From positions 177,077-241,076 of the forward strand of contig NZ_NOIU01000005.1 in assembly GCF_004136635.1 (NCBI RefSeq): a stretch of DNA of 64,000 nucleotides. The letters are read 5' to 3'. Under the pieces are notes generated by a model. It saw only the letters and a program-made list of their open reading frames with translations, was not told the DNA's origin and made no database searches. How positions within the stretch are numbered: position 1 is the stretch's first letter; each line of letters begins with the position of its first letter. The translations under genes and the position numbers were made by a program. This stretch comes from Rothia halotolerans (GTDB lineage Bacteria; Actinomycetota; Actinomycetes; Actinomycetales; Micrococcaceae). Positions 8,142 through 15,927 of the stretch are shown here, one piece after another.

Positions 8142-9844
8142 TGACACAGCCTCTCCTGCAGATCAGGGATCTGCACATCGCCTTCACCTCCGGCAAGAAG
8201 GACGTCCCCGCCGTGCGCGGCGTCGACCTCACCGTCTACCCCGGCCAGACCGTGGCCATCGTGGGGGAGTCGGGCTCGGGGAAGTCGACGACGGCGCACG
8301 CCGTCATCGACCTGTTGCCCGGCACCGGTCACGTCACCGCAGGCTCCATTGAGTTCGACGGCGTCGACCTCATGAAGCTCGGCGGCCGCAGGCGCCGCTC
8401 CTACCGGGGCGACCGGATCGGCCTGGTGCCCCAGGACCCGATGTCCAACCTCAACCCGCTGTACCGGGTCGGGGCGCAGATCAAGGAGGTCCTGGAGGTC
8501 AACGACGTCGCGCGGGGCAAGGCCGCGGACCGCCGCGTCGTCGAGCTGCTGGAGGAGGCGGGACTGGGTGACGCCGAGGCCCGCGCCAAGCAGTACCCGC
8601 ACGAGTACTCCGGCGGCATGCGCCAGCGCGCGCTGATCGCCGCCGGCCTGGCGGCCCGGCCCCAGCTGCTGATCGCGGACGAGCCGACCTCGGCGCTGGA
8701 CGTGACGGTGCAGAAGCAGATCCTGGACCACCTGGACGGGCTGACGGACGAGCTCGGCGTCGCGGTCCTGCTCATCACGCACGACCTCGGCCTGGCCGCC
8801 GAGCGCGCGGACCACCTGGTGGTCATGTACAAGGGTCAGGTCGTCGAGTCGGGACCCGCGCTGCAGATCCTCCGGGACCCGCAGCACCCGTACTCGCAGC
8901 GGCTCATCAGCTCCGCGCCCTCCCTGCGCTCCCGCCGGCTGGCGGCCAGCGAGCGGGCCGAGGTGCGGGAGGAGGCAACGGAGGCCGCGCTGGAGGTCGC
9001 CGAGGATACCATCGCGGAGGCCTCCGAGTTCGGCGGCGAGGCCACCGGCCCGGTGATCCGCGCGACGGACCTGACCAAGGTCTTCAAGCTGCCGGGCAAG
9101 GGGTTCTCCAAACGGGACTTCACGGCGGTGGACTCGGTGTCCTTCGCGCTCGAGCGCGGCACCACCACCGCGATCGTGGGCGAGTCGGGGTCGGGGAAGT
9201 CGACGGTCGCGCGCATGGTCCTGGACCTGCTGGAACCGACCTCCGGGACGGTGGAGTTCGACGGCGTCGACGTCGGCTCCATCCGCACCCGCGCCCAGCA
9301 GCTGGACTTCCGGCGCCGGGTGCAGCCCGTCTTCCAGAACCCGTACGCCTCACTGGACCCCATGTACTCCATCTACCGGTCCATCGAGGAGCCGCTGCGG
9401 CTGCACGGCGTCGGCACGGGCAAGGAGCGGGAACGGAAGATCAGGGACCTGCTGGACAAGGTCTCGCTGCCGGGCGCGGTGATGTCGAGGTACCCGAACG
9501 AGCTGTCCGGCGGGCAGCGCCAGCGCGTGGCGATCGCCCGCGCCCTGGCGCTGGACCCGGAGGTCGTGGTGCTGGACGAGGCGGTCTCCGCGCTGGACGT
9601 GCTGGTGCAGGCGCAGATCCTCAAGCTGCTCAACGACCTGCAGGCCGAGCTGGGGCTGAGCTACCTGTTCATCACGCACGACCTCGCGGTGGTACGGCAG
9701 ATCGCGGACCAGGTGCTGGTGATGCAGAAGGGCCGCGTCGTCGAGCAGGCGGGCAGCCTCGAGGTCTTCGACCATCCGCGCGAGGAGTACACCAAGCGGC
9801 TGCTGGCGGCGATCCCGGGGCGGAGCGTAGAGCCGGCGTCCTGA
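8141..9844 (+). CDS. Fused double ATPase of the peptide ABC transporter (DppD-DppF in one chain)
   Basis: A 567-residue protein with two complete ABC ATPase domains that power peptide import. ATG 8141 touches the previous stop. Each half has Walker A GESGSGKST, an ABC signature (YSGGMRQRALIAAGL and LSGGQRQRVAIARAL) and Walker B followed by the catalytic Glu (LLIADEPTSALDVTV and VVVLDEAVSALDVLV). The short Cys-poor segment after the first domain (HPYSQRLISSAPSLRSRRL) is the oligopeptide-transporter C-terminal extension. A linker of about 45 residues, rich in Glu and Ala, joins the halves. Most systems use two separate proteins; fused forms (YejF-like) are known. The 3' end is followed by a hairpin. 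Confidence 0.92.
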   Translation: MTQPLLQIRDLHIAFTSGKKDVPAVRGVDLTVYPGQTVAIVGESGSGKSTTAHAVIDLLPGTGHVTAGSIEFDGVDLMKLGGRRRRSYRGDRIGLVPQDPMSNLNPLYRVGAQIKEVLEVNDVARGKAADRRVVELLEEAGLGDAEARAKQYPHEYSGGMRQRALIAAGLAARPQLLIADEPTSALDVTVQKQILDHLDGLTDELGVAVLLITHDLGLAAERADHLVVMYKGQVVESGPALQILRDPQHPYSQRLISSAPSLRSRRLAASERAEVREEATEAALEVAEDTIAEASEFGGEATGPVIRATDLTKVFKLPGKGFSKRDFTAVDSVSFALERGTTTAIVGESGSGKSTVARMVLDLLEPTSGTVEFDGVDVGSIRTRAQQLDFRRRVQPVFQNPYASLDPMYSIYRSIEEPLRLHGVGTGKERERKIRDLLDKVSLPGAVMSRYPNELSGGQRQRVAIARALALDPEVVVLDEAVSALDVLVQAQILKLLNDLQAELGLSYLFITHDLAVVRQIADQVLVMQKGRVVEQAGSLEVFDHPREEYTKRLLAAIPGRSVEPAS

Positions 9845-9863
9845 GGGATGCGGAGACGAGGAT

Positions 9864-9900
9864 CGGGGCACGACGTCGCATCGGGCGGCGTCGTGCCCCG
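9864..9900 (+). terminator. Hairpin ending the peptide transporter operon
   Basis: CGGGGCACGACG at 9864-9875 pairs perfectly with CGTCGTGCCCCG at 9889-9900 across a 13-base loop, 20 bases after the ATPase stop. There is no T-run, as is common for GC-rich actinobacterial terminators. Confidence 0.65.
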
Positions 9901-9956
9901 GCTTGCGTCACGCCGCAGCTCGTAGGGCGGGGCCCCGGCTGAGGCTTGAGGGCGGG

Positions 9957-9979
9957 TTTTCGCGTGCAACACGCGAAAA
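9957..9979. repeat. Perfect 10-bp palindrome in the leader side of the CRISPR array
   Basis: TTTTCGCGTG, loop CAA, CACGCGAAAA. It lies 37 bases before the first CRISPR repeat in AT-richer DNA that has the position and composition of an array leader. The A/T ends are part of the stem, so it is not a usual terminator. A TAAAAT box follows at about 9997. Confidence 0.5.
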
Positions 9980-10016
9980 AACAGTCCTCATCCAGATAAA
10001 ATACCTAGTCAGTTGG

Positions 10017-10227
10017 CTCTTCCCCGTACACGCGGGGGTATTTCCTATGGACACAACGAACCCCGGAACCGCCTAAGCTCTTCCCCGTACACATGGGGGT
10101 ATTTCCAAGGTGTACGTCCAGCAGCGGACCGTGGCCACCTCTTCCCCGTACACACGGGGTATTTTCTACAACGGGTCCGGACCGCGCTTGAACGCCAGCT
10201 CTTCCCCGCACATATAGGGGTATCTCC
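10017..10227 (+). CRISPR. Short degenerate type I-E-like CRISPR array, four repeats, three spacers, no cas genes
   Basis: Four copies of a repeat related to CTCTTCCCCGTACACGCGG-GGGTATTTCC lie at 10017-10045, 10078-10106, 10139-10166 and 10199-10227. Start-to-start distances are 61, 61 and 60. The repeats are 29, 29, 28 and 29 bases, and all three spacers are 32 bases, which is type I-E spacing. The repeat has the I-E form, with a CCCCG...CGGGG stem and a variable loop (TACACG, TACACA, CACATAT). The third repeat lacks one G in the stem and the fourth is the most diverged. This agrees with transcription from left to right and a leader on the AT-rich left side. No cas gene is in the window, so the array is an orphan or remnant unless a cas locus lies elsewhere. 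Confidence 0.88.
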
Positions 10228-10321
10228 CTCACCGGAAGGGCACGACTTATCCCCTGCGGCTTCAGGGGGCGTGCATGTTGTACAGAAGGCACCATAACCT
10301 GATGAGTCGGCGTCCACAATT

Positions 10322-10361
10322 GTCTATCCCTCTTGCCTTGATTAGGCAAGGGGGGATAGAC
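10322..10361. promoter_or_regulatory. Long inverted repeat just upstream of hicA (candidate operator)
   Basis: GTCTATCCC plus CTTGCCT at 10322-10338 pair with AGGCAAG plus GGGATAGAC at 10344-10361, with a five-base loop TGATT and one bulged G. The repeat ends 7 bases before the hicA ATG, where HicB-type antitoxins usually bind to repress their own operon. It could alternatively end CRISPR transcription, but no T-run follows. Confidence 0.5.
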
Positions 10362-10368
10362 GATACTC

Positions 10369-10545
10369 ATGAAGAGAACCGCAGTGCTCAAGAAGCTCAA
10401 ACGGCAGGCCAAGGCCCGCGGCCTGGGATACGGAACCCGTGAGGGAACCCGCCACGCCATCGTCACCATCGGATCGACCAGCAGGACGCTGGGTCGGCAC
10501 TCCGAGATCGCCGAGGAACTAGGGAAGGGATGGTGGCGCCGATGA
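10369..10545 (+). CDS. hicA: HicA-family mRNA interferase toxin (58 residues)
   Basis: ATG 10369 to TGA 10543-10545. The start is MKRTAVLKKLKRQAKARGLG; the middle has REGTRHAIVTIGSTSRT with the conserved His (residue 29) after a Gly-Thr-Arg turn, followed by LGRHSEIAEE. This is the small double-stranded-RNA-binding-like fold of HicA toxins, which cut mRNA. The gene is just short enough to be missed by usual length cut-offs. The segment between RHSEIAEE and the closing KGWWRR looks shorter than in relatives I know, so activity may be reduced. Its stop overlaps the start of the HicB-like gene (ATGA), the normal toxin-first order of hicAB. Confidence 0.75.
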   Translation: MKRTAVLKKLKRQAKARGLGYGTREGTRHAIVTIGSTSRTLGRHSEIAEELGKGWWRR

Positions 10546-10922
10546 GCACCGCATACACCGTTGAAGCGACCCCGCTGGCCCGCGGGGGGTGGACCCTGGT
10601 CGTCGAGGGCGTCGGGGTCAGCCAGGTCCGTCGCCTGGACCAGGCGGAGGATGAGATGCGCGCCGCGATCGCCGACCTCACGGGCCAGGCGCCGGAGGCC
10701 ATCACCGTGGCCCTCCACACGAACATCTCCGAGGACGTCAGCTCGAGCCTCGACGAGATAGAGACTCTCCAGAGCCGGGCCGACCAACTGGCCCAGGAGG
10801 CCTCGGCCAAGCGGCGCGAACTCGCGCGGCATCTGCGCGAGGAGGAGCACCGTTCTCTTCGGGAGACCGGGTCCATCATGAAGCTCTCCCACCAGCGGGT
10901 CAGCCAGCTGATGGCCGAATAG
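10542..10922 (+). CDS. hicB: HicB-family antitoxin with C-terminal DNA-binding segment
   Basis: A 126-residue protein starting at ATG 10542 inside the hicA stop. I prefer this over the in-frame ATG 10530 because of the four-base overlap. The N-terminal half (YTVEATPLARGGWTLVVEG... and DLTGQAPEAITVALH) is the partial RNase-H-like HicB fold that binds the toxin. A helical stretch (residues about 65-105) follows. The C-terminus, SIMKLSHQRVSQLM, looks like a short helix-turn-helix able to bind the operator, for which the inverted repeat before hicA is a good candidate. Confidence 0.75.
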   Translation: MSTAYTVEATPLARGGWTLVVEGVGVSQVRRLDQAEDEMRAAIADLTGQAPEAITVALHTNISEDVSSSLDEIETLQSRADQLAQEASAKRRELARHLREEEHRSLRETGSIMKLSHQRVSQLMAE

Positions 10923-11032
10923 CGACGGTGATCTTCCATGTCATGCCGCCACGGAGGAAGATCCGGGACAGGGCCCTGGAAGAATGGGAACGTCGCAGGA
11001 ACGCCCAGATGAGTCCACGAGAGGAAGCCGCG

Positions 11033-11353
11033 ATGAACGCCGAGACCCCCGACCACGAGGCCCTGAGTCGCTGGGCTGAAAGCGACGCGATGCCCGAGGC
11101 CATCTCCAGTGCTCGGCGCATTATCGAAGGCAACGATGAAACCCACGCCGCCGCCCGGGCGATGATCGAGGCCGCGGCTGGCGGGTGACCGAATCGGGGC
11201 GCGGCGCCCTCCGGCGCGGACAGCTTCCCCCGGAGACAGGTGCGTCTGCCTCAGGCCATGAGCGATCGCTTGGATGCCTACGCCAAAGCCCATCACAAGA
11301 ATCCCAGGGAGGTCATGCGCGAGGCGCTGGAAAAATATCTTCCGACTGCATGA
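11033..11353 (+). pseudogene. Ribbon-helix-helix antitoxin gene broken by an in-frame TGA
   Basis: Reading from ATG 11033 (GAGAGGAAG upstream) gives MNAETPDHEALSRWAESDAM and continues to EAAAGG, then TGA at 11186-11188. The same frame goes on without another stop to 11353 and encodes QVRLPQAMSDRLDAYAKAHH followed by NPREVMREALEKYL, a typical RHH DNA-binding antitoxin C-terminus. WAESD near the N-terminus and a basic linker before VRLP also fit this antitoxin group as I know it. A single TGA therefore separates the two halves of one 106-codon gene. A short product (MSDRLDAYAKA..., from 11258) could still be made. No toxin gene follows. Confidence 0.65.
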
Positions 11354-11380
11354 CGCGCTGTGCCGGGGGTCTCTCAGGCG

Positions 11381-11460
11381 CTAGCCACCGCTCCTGGAGC
11401 ACCTGTAAGCTGCTCCTCCTCGCCAGCAGAAGACGTTTCTGCACCTAGGCCGGTGGCTAG
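11381..11460. repeat. Perfect 10-bp inverted repeat with a 60-base spacer
   Basis: CTAGCCACCG at 11381-11390 and CGGTGGCTAG at 11451-11460 are exact reverse complements. The repeat fills the gap between the broken antitoxin gene and the convergent nucleotidyltransferase gene. It may serve as a bidirectional terminator or be the scar of a mobile element. Confidence 0.55.
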
Positions 11461-11474
11461 ATGAGATAGCCCTT

Positions 11475-12134
11475 TCATCCGCTGAGCTCCTCGCCCCAAG
11501 CGCCCATGCGTCGCTTGATGTTCTCCAGCTGCTCCTCCGTGATCCCGTATGGGAGTACTTCGCCGAGTCGGATCTTGTAGACATCCTGGAGCAGCTCACC
11601 GAAAAGACGCCGGTCCAGACCCGGATCTTGGGCTTGGCCGGCCTGCAGCAGGTGCCCGTCAGTGAAGCGTCCCGTCTGGCGGATCGCGTCGACGTCCAGG
11701 AAGACCCTCGGGTAGCCGCGGCTGTACAGAGCGCTGACCTTGCTCCCTATGGCGTCGTCCAAGGCGAGGACCGGGCCGATCTCCATCCGGACCGGCTGAT
11801 GCCCGCGATAGTCGAGGCCGAAGTCCACCTCGAGGCGCTGGTCTCCTCGACTGACGCCGATGGACTTGTAGGTGGGGAAGTCCCGTCCTACCTCGACGTC
11901 GTACCCGGCCGCGCGCAGCATCTCCACCGCCCGTTTCGTGGCCGGTACGAACGTCTGCGCCGAAGACATCTCGGTGAACATGTCCACGTCCTTGGTGGGA
12001 CGGTCTATGAGGCCGTGCTCGCGCAGCGCACCGGAGCCGGTGAGGACGAAACCCTGCGCCTGCAGCTGCTCCAGCAACAGGTGGGTGACCTGCCGTTGGA
12101 AGCGGAGGTCTCGTTCCCGATCAGAGGACGCCAT
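11475..12134 (-). CDS. AbiEii/MenT-like nucleotidyltransferase toxin
   Basis: A 219-residue protein with the minimal nucleotidyltransferase fold: GSGALREHGLIDRPTKDVDMF carries the G-S and the paired metal-binding Asp residues (DVD), and LEVDFG supplies the third Asp. The C-terminal part (DAIGSKVSALYSRGYPRVFLDVDAI) matches AbiEii/AbiGii-type toxins. Members of this family, including mycobacterial MenT, modify tRNA ends or other targets and are neutralised by a partner gene. The start overlaps the end of the upstream gene by 14 bases, the usual antitoxin-toxin coupling. Catalytic residues look intact, so the toxin may be functional. Confidence 0.8.
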   Translation of the reverse strand: MASSDRERDLRFQRQVTHLLLEQLQAQGFVLTGSGALREHGLIDRPTKDVDMFTEMSSAQTFVPATKRAVEMLRAAGYDVEVGRDFPTYKSIGVSRGDQRLEVDFGLDYRGHQPVRMEIGPVLALDDAIGSKVSALYSRGYPRVFLDVDAIRQTGRFTDGHLLQAGQAQDPGLDRRLFGELLQDVYKIRLGEVLPYGITEEQLENIKRRMGAWGEELSG

Positions 12135-12459
12135 GGGAGTTCTCCGGCAGATGCTCGGGGAACCGGGCGCGCCACAGGCTGCGCACGCGCGGGGGCAGGA
12201 CCATGTCGGCCCAGATCGAGCGCAGCAGATCCGGGTTGAGGTACCTCTCCTGATCCTCGGCGAGCCCCTCGCAGATGACCGCGCGGTACCCCATGCGAAG
12301 CTCTCCCGGCTCCTCGAGGCGGATCCGGCGATCCTCGACCCAGTGCAGAGTCACCGGCATTTCGAGGACGCCGTGGTCCGGGCCCCGCAGATCCTCCCAG
12401 CGTTCCGGGACCGAATAGACCTTCCGGTCCCCGAAGCTCGTTCTGTCCTCAACGGTCAT
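12121..12459 (-). CDS. Likely antitoxin or partner of the AbiEii-like nucleotidyltransferase
   Basis: A 112-residue protein beginning MTVEDRTSFGDRKVYSVPER and ending ARFPEHLPENSHGVL. GAGGAGG lies 5 bases before the ATG at 12459. I see no classical DNA-binding motif, but it is highly charged and rich in Trp and Arg (residues WEDLRG, LHWVEDRRIRLEE, DLLRSIWADMVLPPRVRSLWRARF). It overlaps the nucleotidyltransferase gene by 14 bases and comes first, the order expected for a cognate antitoxin. I assign the role from position only. Confidence 0.55.
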   Translation of the reverse strand: MTVEDRTSFGDRKVYSVPERWEDLRGPDHGVLEMPVTLHWVEDRRIRLEEPGELRMGYRAVICEGLAEDQERYLNPDLLRSIWADMVLPPRVRSLWRARFPEHLPENSHGVL

Positions 12460-12530
12460 GCTCGCCTCCTCACCGATAGCTACCACGGTACAGCGGGGGA
12501 GTATGCCGCGGGTCGGGACGTCCGCTTTTC

Positions 12531-13868
12531 TCACTGCGTCGTGCGCTGCCGTACCCCAACCGCTCCCATGGTCTCGTCGACGTCGTCCACGTACTGCGGC
12601 GCCGCGGCCAGGCAGATCGCGCCGAGGGCGCACATCCCGGCCAGCAGGCCGATGATGGGCCAGATGCTGCCGGTCGCCTGGAACATCAGCGTCGCGGCGA
12701 TGGGGGAGAGGCCGCCGAAGATCGCGCCCGCCGCCTGATAGGCGACCGAGATGCTCGTGTACCGCGCGAGCGGGCGGAACATCTGCGACATCGCGGTGGC
12801 CATGGGCCCGTAGGTGGCCGACATCGCGAACCGCATCAGCGCGAACATCACGAAGATCAGCGCGACGTTCCCGCCCCCGAGCGTCAGGAACATCGGGATC
12901 CCGAGCACCGCGACGAGGATCGACCCGGAGATGATGACCGTCTTCCGGCCGATCCGGTCGCCCAGCCACCCGAAGAGGACGGTGGCGCACAGCTCCACGA
13001 TCGAGGCCACGCTCAGCGCGTTGAGGATCAGGATCTCGGGGAGGCCGACGCTGGGGTCGGTCGCGTAGGTGGTGGCGAACGTCGTCGTGAGGTAGTAACC
13101 GCCGACCGCGACGGGCAGCGCCCCGATGCCCAGCAGGAGGGTCCGCCAGTTGCGGCGCAGCGCGTCGACCAGCGGGGCCCGCTGCCGGACCGCCTGAGCC
13201 TTCAGCGCCGCGGTCTCCGTCTCGAAGACCGGCGACTCCTCGACGGTCCACCGCACGACGAACCCGACGATGACCAGCAGGGCGGAGAGCAGGAAGGGGA
13301 TCCGCCAGGCGAAGTCGAGGTAGCCCTCCTCCCCGGTGATGCCGATCAGCAGGCTCAGCAGGCTCGTGGCCATCAGCGCGCCCGCCGGGTTGCCGAGCTG
13401 GGTGAAGGAGCCGTAGAAGGTCTTCTTCCGCTCGTCCGCGTGCTCGACCGACATCAGCACGGCACCGCCCCATTCGCCGCCCACCGCGAGGCCCTGTAGG
13501 AAGCGCAGCACGACGAGGAGGATCGGGGCCATGACGCCGACCGACGCGTAGGTGGGCAGCACGCCGATCAGGAACGTCGCCGCGCCCATGATCGACAGCG
13601 TGAGCACCAGGGCCGGCCGCCGGCCGAACCGGTCGCCGATGTGGCCGAAGACGACGGCGCCCAGCGGCCGGGCGAAGAAGCCCACGGCCGCCGCGCCGAA
13701 GCCCGCCGCGATGGCGGTCAGCCGGTCGGTGCCCTCGGGGAAGAAGAGGACGTTGAAGACGAGCGTCACCGAGAACGCGTAGATGTAGAAGTCGTACCAC
13801 TCGATCGCGGTGCCGATGAAAGCGGCGAAGGCGGCTTTCCGCGCCTGCTTCGTGCGCTGGGGTGCCAT
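12531..13868 (-). CDS. MFS transporter of the metabolite:H+ symporter (MHS/ProP-ShiA) family
   Basis: A 445-residue, 12-TM importer. The N-terminus AAFAAFIGTAIEWYDFYIYA is the family signature; GHIGDRFGRRPALV is the loop 2-3 motif and LRFLQGLAVGGEWGGAVLM the segment-4 motif. Related transporters take up organic acids or compatible solutes. It is transcribed in the same direction as the amidohydrolase gene upstream (186-base gap), so the two probably serve uptake and hydrolysis of one substrate under the divergent AsnC-type regulator. The 13869-14054 gap is a GC-rich run of imperfect GGAGGGYGC words. Confidence 0.85.
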   Translation of the reverse strand: MAPQRTKQARKAAFAAFIGTAIEWYDFYIYAFSVTLVFNVLFFPEGTDRLTAIAAGFGAAAVGFFARPLGAVVFGHIGDRFGRRPALVLTLSIMGAATFLIGVLPTYASVGVMAPILLVVLRFLQGLAVGGEWGGAVLMSVEHADERKKTFYGSFTQLGNPAGALMATSLLSLLIGITGEEGYLDFAWRIPFLLSALLVIVGFVVRWTVEESPVFETETAALKAQAVRQRAPLVDALRRNWRTLLLGIGALPVAVGGYYLTTTFATTYATDPSVGLPEILILNALSVASIVELCATVLFGWLGDRIGRKTVIISGSILVAVLGIPMFLTLGGGNVALIFVMFALMRFAMSATYGPMATAMSQMFRPLARYTSISVAYQAAGAIFGGLSPIAATLMFQATGSIWPIIGLLAGMCALGAICLAAAPQYVDDVDETMGAVGVRQRTTQ

Positions 13869-14054
13869 GGGGGATCCCGTTCTGTGTGCTGGTGCGTGCG
13901 TGGAGGGGGAAACGGTGGTGGTCGGGTCCGGAGGGTGCCGGGTCGGGTGGTCTGGAGGATGCCGGGCCGGGCGCCCCGGAGGGACCAGGGCAGGGTGCCT
14001 TCGGAGGGCGCGGAGTCGCGGATTCCCCCGGAGGGCGCGAGGCCGGGCGGAGGG

Positions 14055-15725
14055 TCAGCGCCCGTGGACGCGTGCCCCGCCGACCCAGGTCGAGAGCACC
14101 TCGACGCCGGCCAGCTCCTGCGTCGGCGTCTGGTGCGGATCGCGGGCGAGCACGGCGAAGTCGGCGCGCTTGCCGACCTCGAGGCTGCCGATCTCGTCCT
14201 CGCGGCCCAGCACTCGGGCCGCGGAGATCGTGTGCCCTCGCAGCGCGGTGTCGAGCGAGACCGCGAGGTCCTCGGGTCCGAGGTGCGTGCCCCGCCGGGT
14301 GACGCGTGAGACGGCGGCCTGGATCGCCTCCATGGGACGGGGGTCGGCGACGGGCGCGTCCGAGGAGATGGTCACCTGCACGCCGGCCCGCTCGAACTCG
14401 CCCAGCGGGTTGAACCGCTCGCCCGGCGTCCCGATGGCCTGCTCCACGCCCTCGCCCCAGTTGTAGTGGTGCTGGGGCTGGTTCACGGGATAGATGCCGG
14501 CTGCGGCCATGCGCCGGATTTGCTCGGGGGTGGGGAGGCCGCAGTGCTCGATGCGGTGCCGCGCATCGGGATCCGGCCGCTCGGCCAGCGCCTCCTCGAT
14601 CGCGGAGATCACCATCTCCAGCGCGGTGGGTGACTGCGAGTGGGTGGCGGTCTGCAGGCCGACGCGGTGGGCCTTCCTGATGAGCTCGGCGTAGTCGCCG
14701 GGCTCGTGGTACAGCTGGCCGGTGCGGCAGGGGTCGCCCACGTAGCCGTCGGGGAAGTACGCCGTCCAGCCGCCCAGGGTGCCGTCGGAGTAGAACTTGA
14801 TGCCCGCGAAGCTCAGGTGCTCGTTGCCGAACTGGCCGTGCAGGCCCATCTCGACGGCGTCGTCGAGCAGGTGGGAGAGCAGGTACATGCTGACCCGCAC
14901 CTTCAGGTCGCCGGCCTCGGCCAGGCGGAGGTACATGTCGAACTCGCGGCGGCTGACCTGGCAGTCGCCGATGGTCGTGACGCCGCCGGCCAGGAAGCTC
15001 TCCTGCGCGGCGGCGAGCTGGCGGCGATGCTCCTCGGGCTCGTCGGCGAGGTGGAAGTTGGGGCCGTGATGGCCGATCTTGACGCCCTCCAGGCCGGTGA
15101 GCACGTTGCACGCGGCGTCGGAGAGCTCGCCGGTGAGCTCCCCGGCCTCGTCGCGGAAGAACTCGCCGCCCGGCGGGTTCGGGGTGTCCCGGGTGACGCC
15201 GTGCAGCTCGAAGGTGTGCGAGTTGACGACGCCGCCGTGGCCCGAGGCGTTCATCAGGTACACCTCGCGGTCGGTCGCGACCCGGTCCAGCTCGTGGCGG
15301 GTGGGGTGGCGCCGCTCGGCGAGGTTGCGCTGCTCGTATCCGTATCCCCGGATCGGGCGGCCGGCGGGCAGGGCCTTCGCGGCCTCGCGCAGCAGCTCCA
15401 CGATCTCGGGGATGGACCCGGCCTTCTCGGGGCCGCAGTCGACCCAGCTCATCATCTGGCCGAGCATCAGGGGGTGGGCGTGGGCATCGACGAAGCCGGG
15501 CACCACGGTGGCCGCGCCGAGGTCGAGCAGCTCGGGCTCGAGCGCGCTCACCCTCCCGGCCGCCTCCCGGCAGTCCTCGACCGGGCCGACGTGCCGGATG
15601 CGGTCCCCGAGCACCAGGAAGGCCTCGGGGGTGCTGCCGGCCTCGTCCAGGGCACGGATCCGGCCGGCCGTGACGATCCGGGGCGCGGCGGGCGCTGGGG
15701 CCTGGGTGAAAGCGAGCTTGCGCAC
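14055..15725 (-). CDS. YtcJ-like metal-dependent amidohydrolase
   Basis: A 556-residue amidohydrolase-superfamily enzyme that hydrolyses an unknown amide, formyl or cyclic substrate in the cytoplasm. The start is GTG 15725 (VRKLAFTQAP), with GAAGGAG 8 bases upstream; the open frame extends further but without a ribosome-binding site. The metal site is visible in VPGFVDAHAHPLMLG (HxH), ATHSQSPTALEMV, HRIEHCGLPTPEQIRRMAA and ISSDAPVADPRPMEAIQ (the catalytic Asp). YtcJ-family blocks such as IRGYGYEQRNLAERRHPTR and SFAGIKFYSDGTLGGWTA are also present. It faces the AsnC-type regulator gene across a 202-base promoter region. Confidence 0.85.
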   Translation of the reverse strand: MRKLAFTQAPAPAAPRIVTAGRIRALDEAGSTPEAFLVLGDRIRHVGPVEDCREAAGRVSALEPELLDLGAATVVPGFVDAHAHPLMLGQMMSWVDCGPEKAGSIPEIVELLREAAKALPAGRPIRGYGYEQRNLAERRHPTRHELDRVATDREVYLMNASGHGGVVNSHTFELHGVTRDTPNPPGGEFFRDEAGELTGELSDAACNVLTGLEGVKIGHHGPNFHLADEPEEHRRQLAAAQESFLAGGVTTIGDCQVSRREFDMYLRLAEAGDLKVRVSMYLLSHLLDDAVEMGLHGQFGNEHLSFAGIKFYSDGTLGGWTAYFPDGYVGDPCRTGQLYHEPGDYAELIRKAHRVGLQTATHSQSPTALEMVISAIEEALAERPDPDARHRIEHCGLPTPEQIRRMAAAGIYPVNQPQHHYNWGEGVEQAIGTPGERFNPLGEFERAGVQVTISSDAPVADPRPMEAIQAAVSRVTRRGTHLGPEDLAVSLDTALRGHTISAARVLGREDEIGSLEVGKRADFAVLARDPHQTPTQELAGVEVLSTWVGGARVHGR

Positions 15726-15927
15726 GGTGGGGACTCCTTCGGGTCGGTGGTGACTTCCGAGGATATTCGGGGAAGCGCGGCGGAGGACAGCGGAATGATC
15801 GATAACCGTTCTCAACAAGAACAGATGGCGCTGTGCTCTGTCAGAACGTCTCATATGAGCGGCTGTGCAGAGCCGTACGAGTTTTTCTGTCCTCAGCGCC
15901 GGGACGGGATTCTGCGAGAATCGAGGC

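Noticed and set aside
9957..9979. Intrinsic terminator before the CRISPR array
   Set aside because: The T and A runs are part of the stem and no T-run follows the stem on either strand. The operon already has a hairpin at 9864-9900.
10246..10270. Possible fifth CRISPR repeat (CCCCTG...CAGGGG)
   Set aside because: It is 47 bases after the fourth repeat rather than 61, and outside the stem it does not match the repeat. Probably an unrelated small hairpin.
11186..11188. TGA as a selenocysteine codon in the RHH antitoxin
   Set aside because: No plausible SECIS-like hairpin is seen right after it, and no reason for selenium in this family. A broken gene is simpler.
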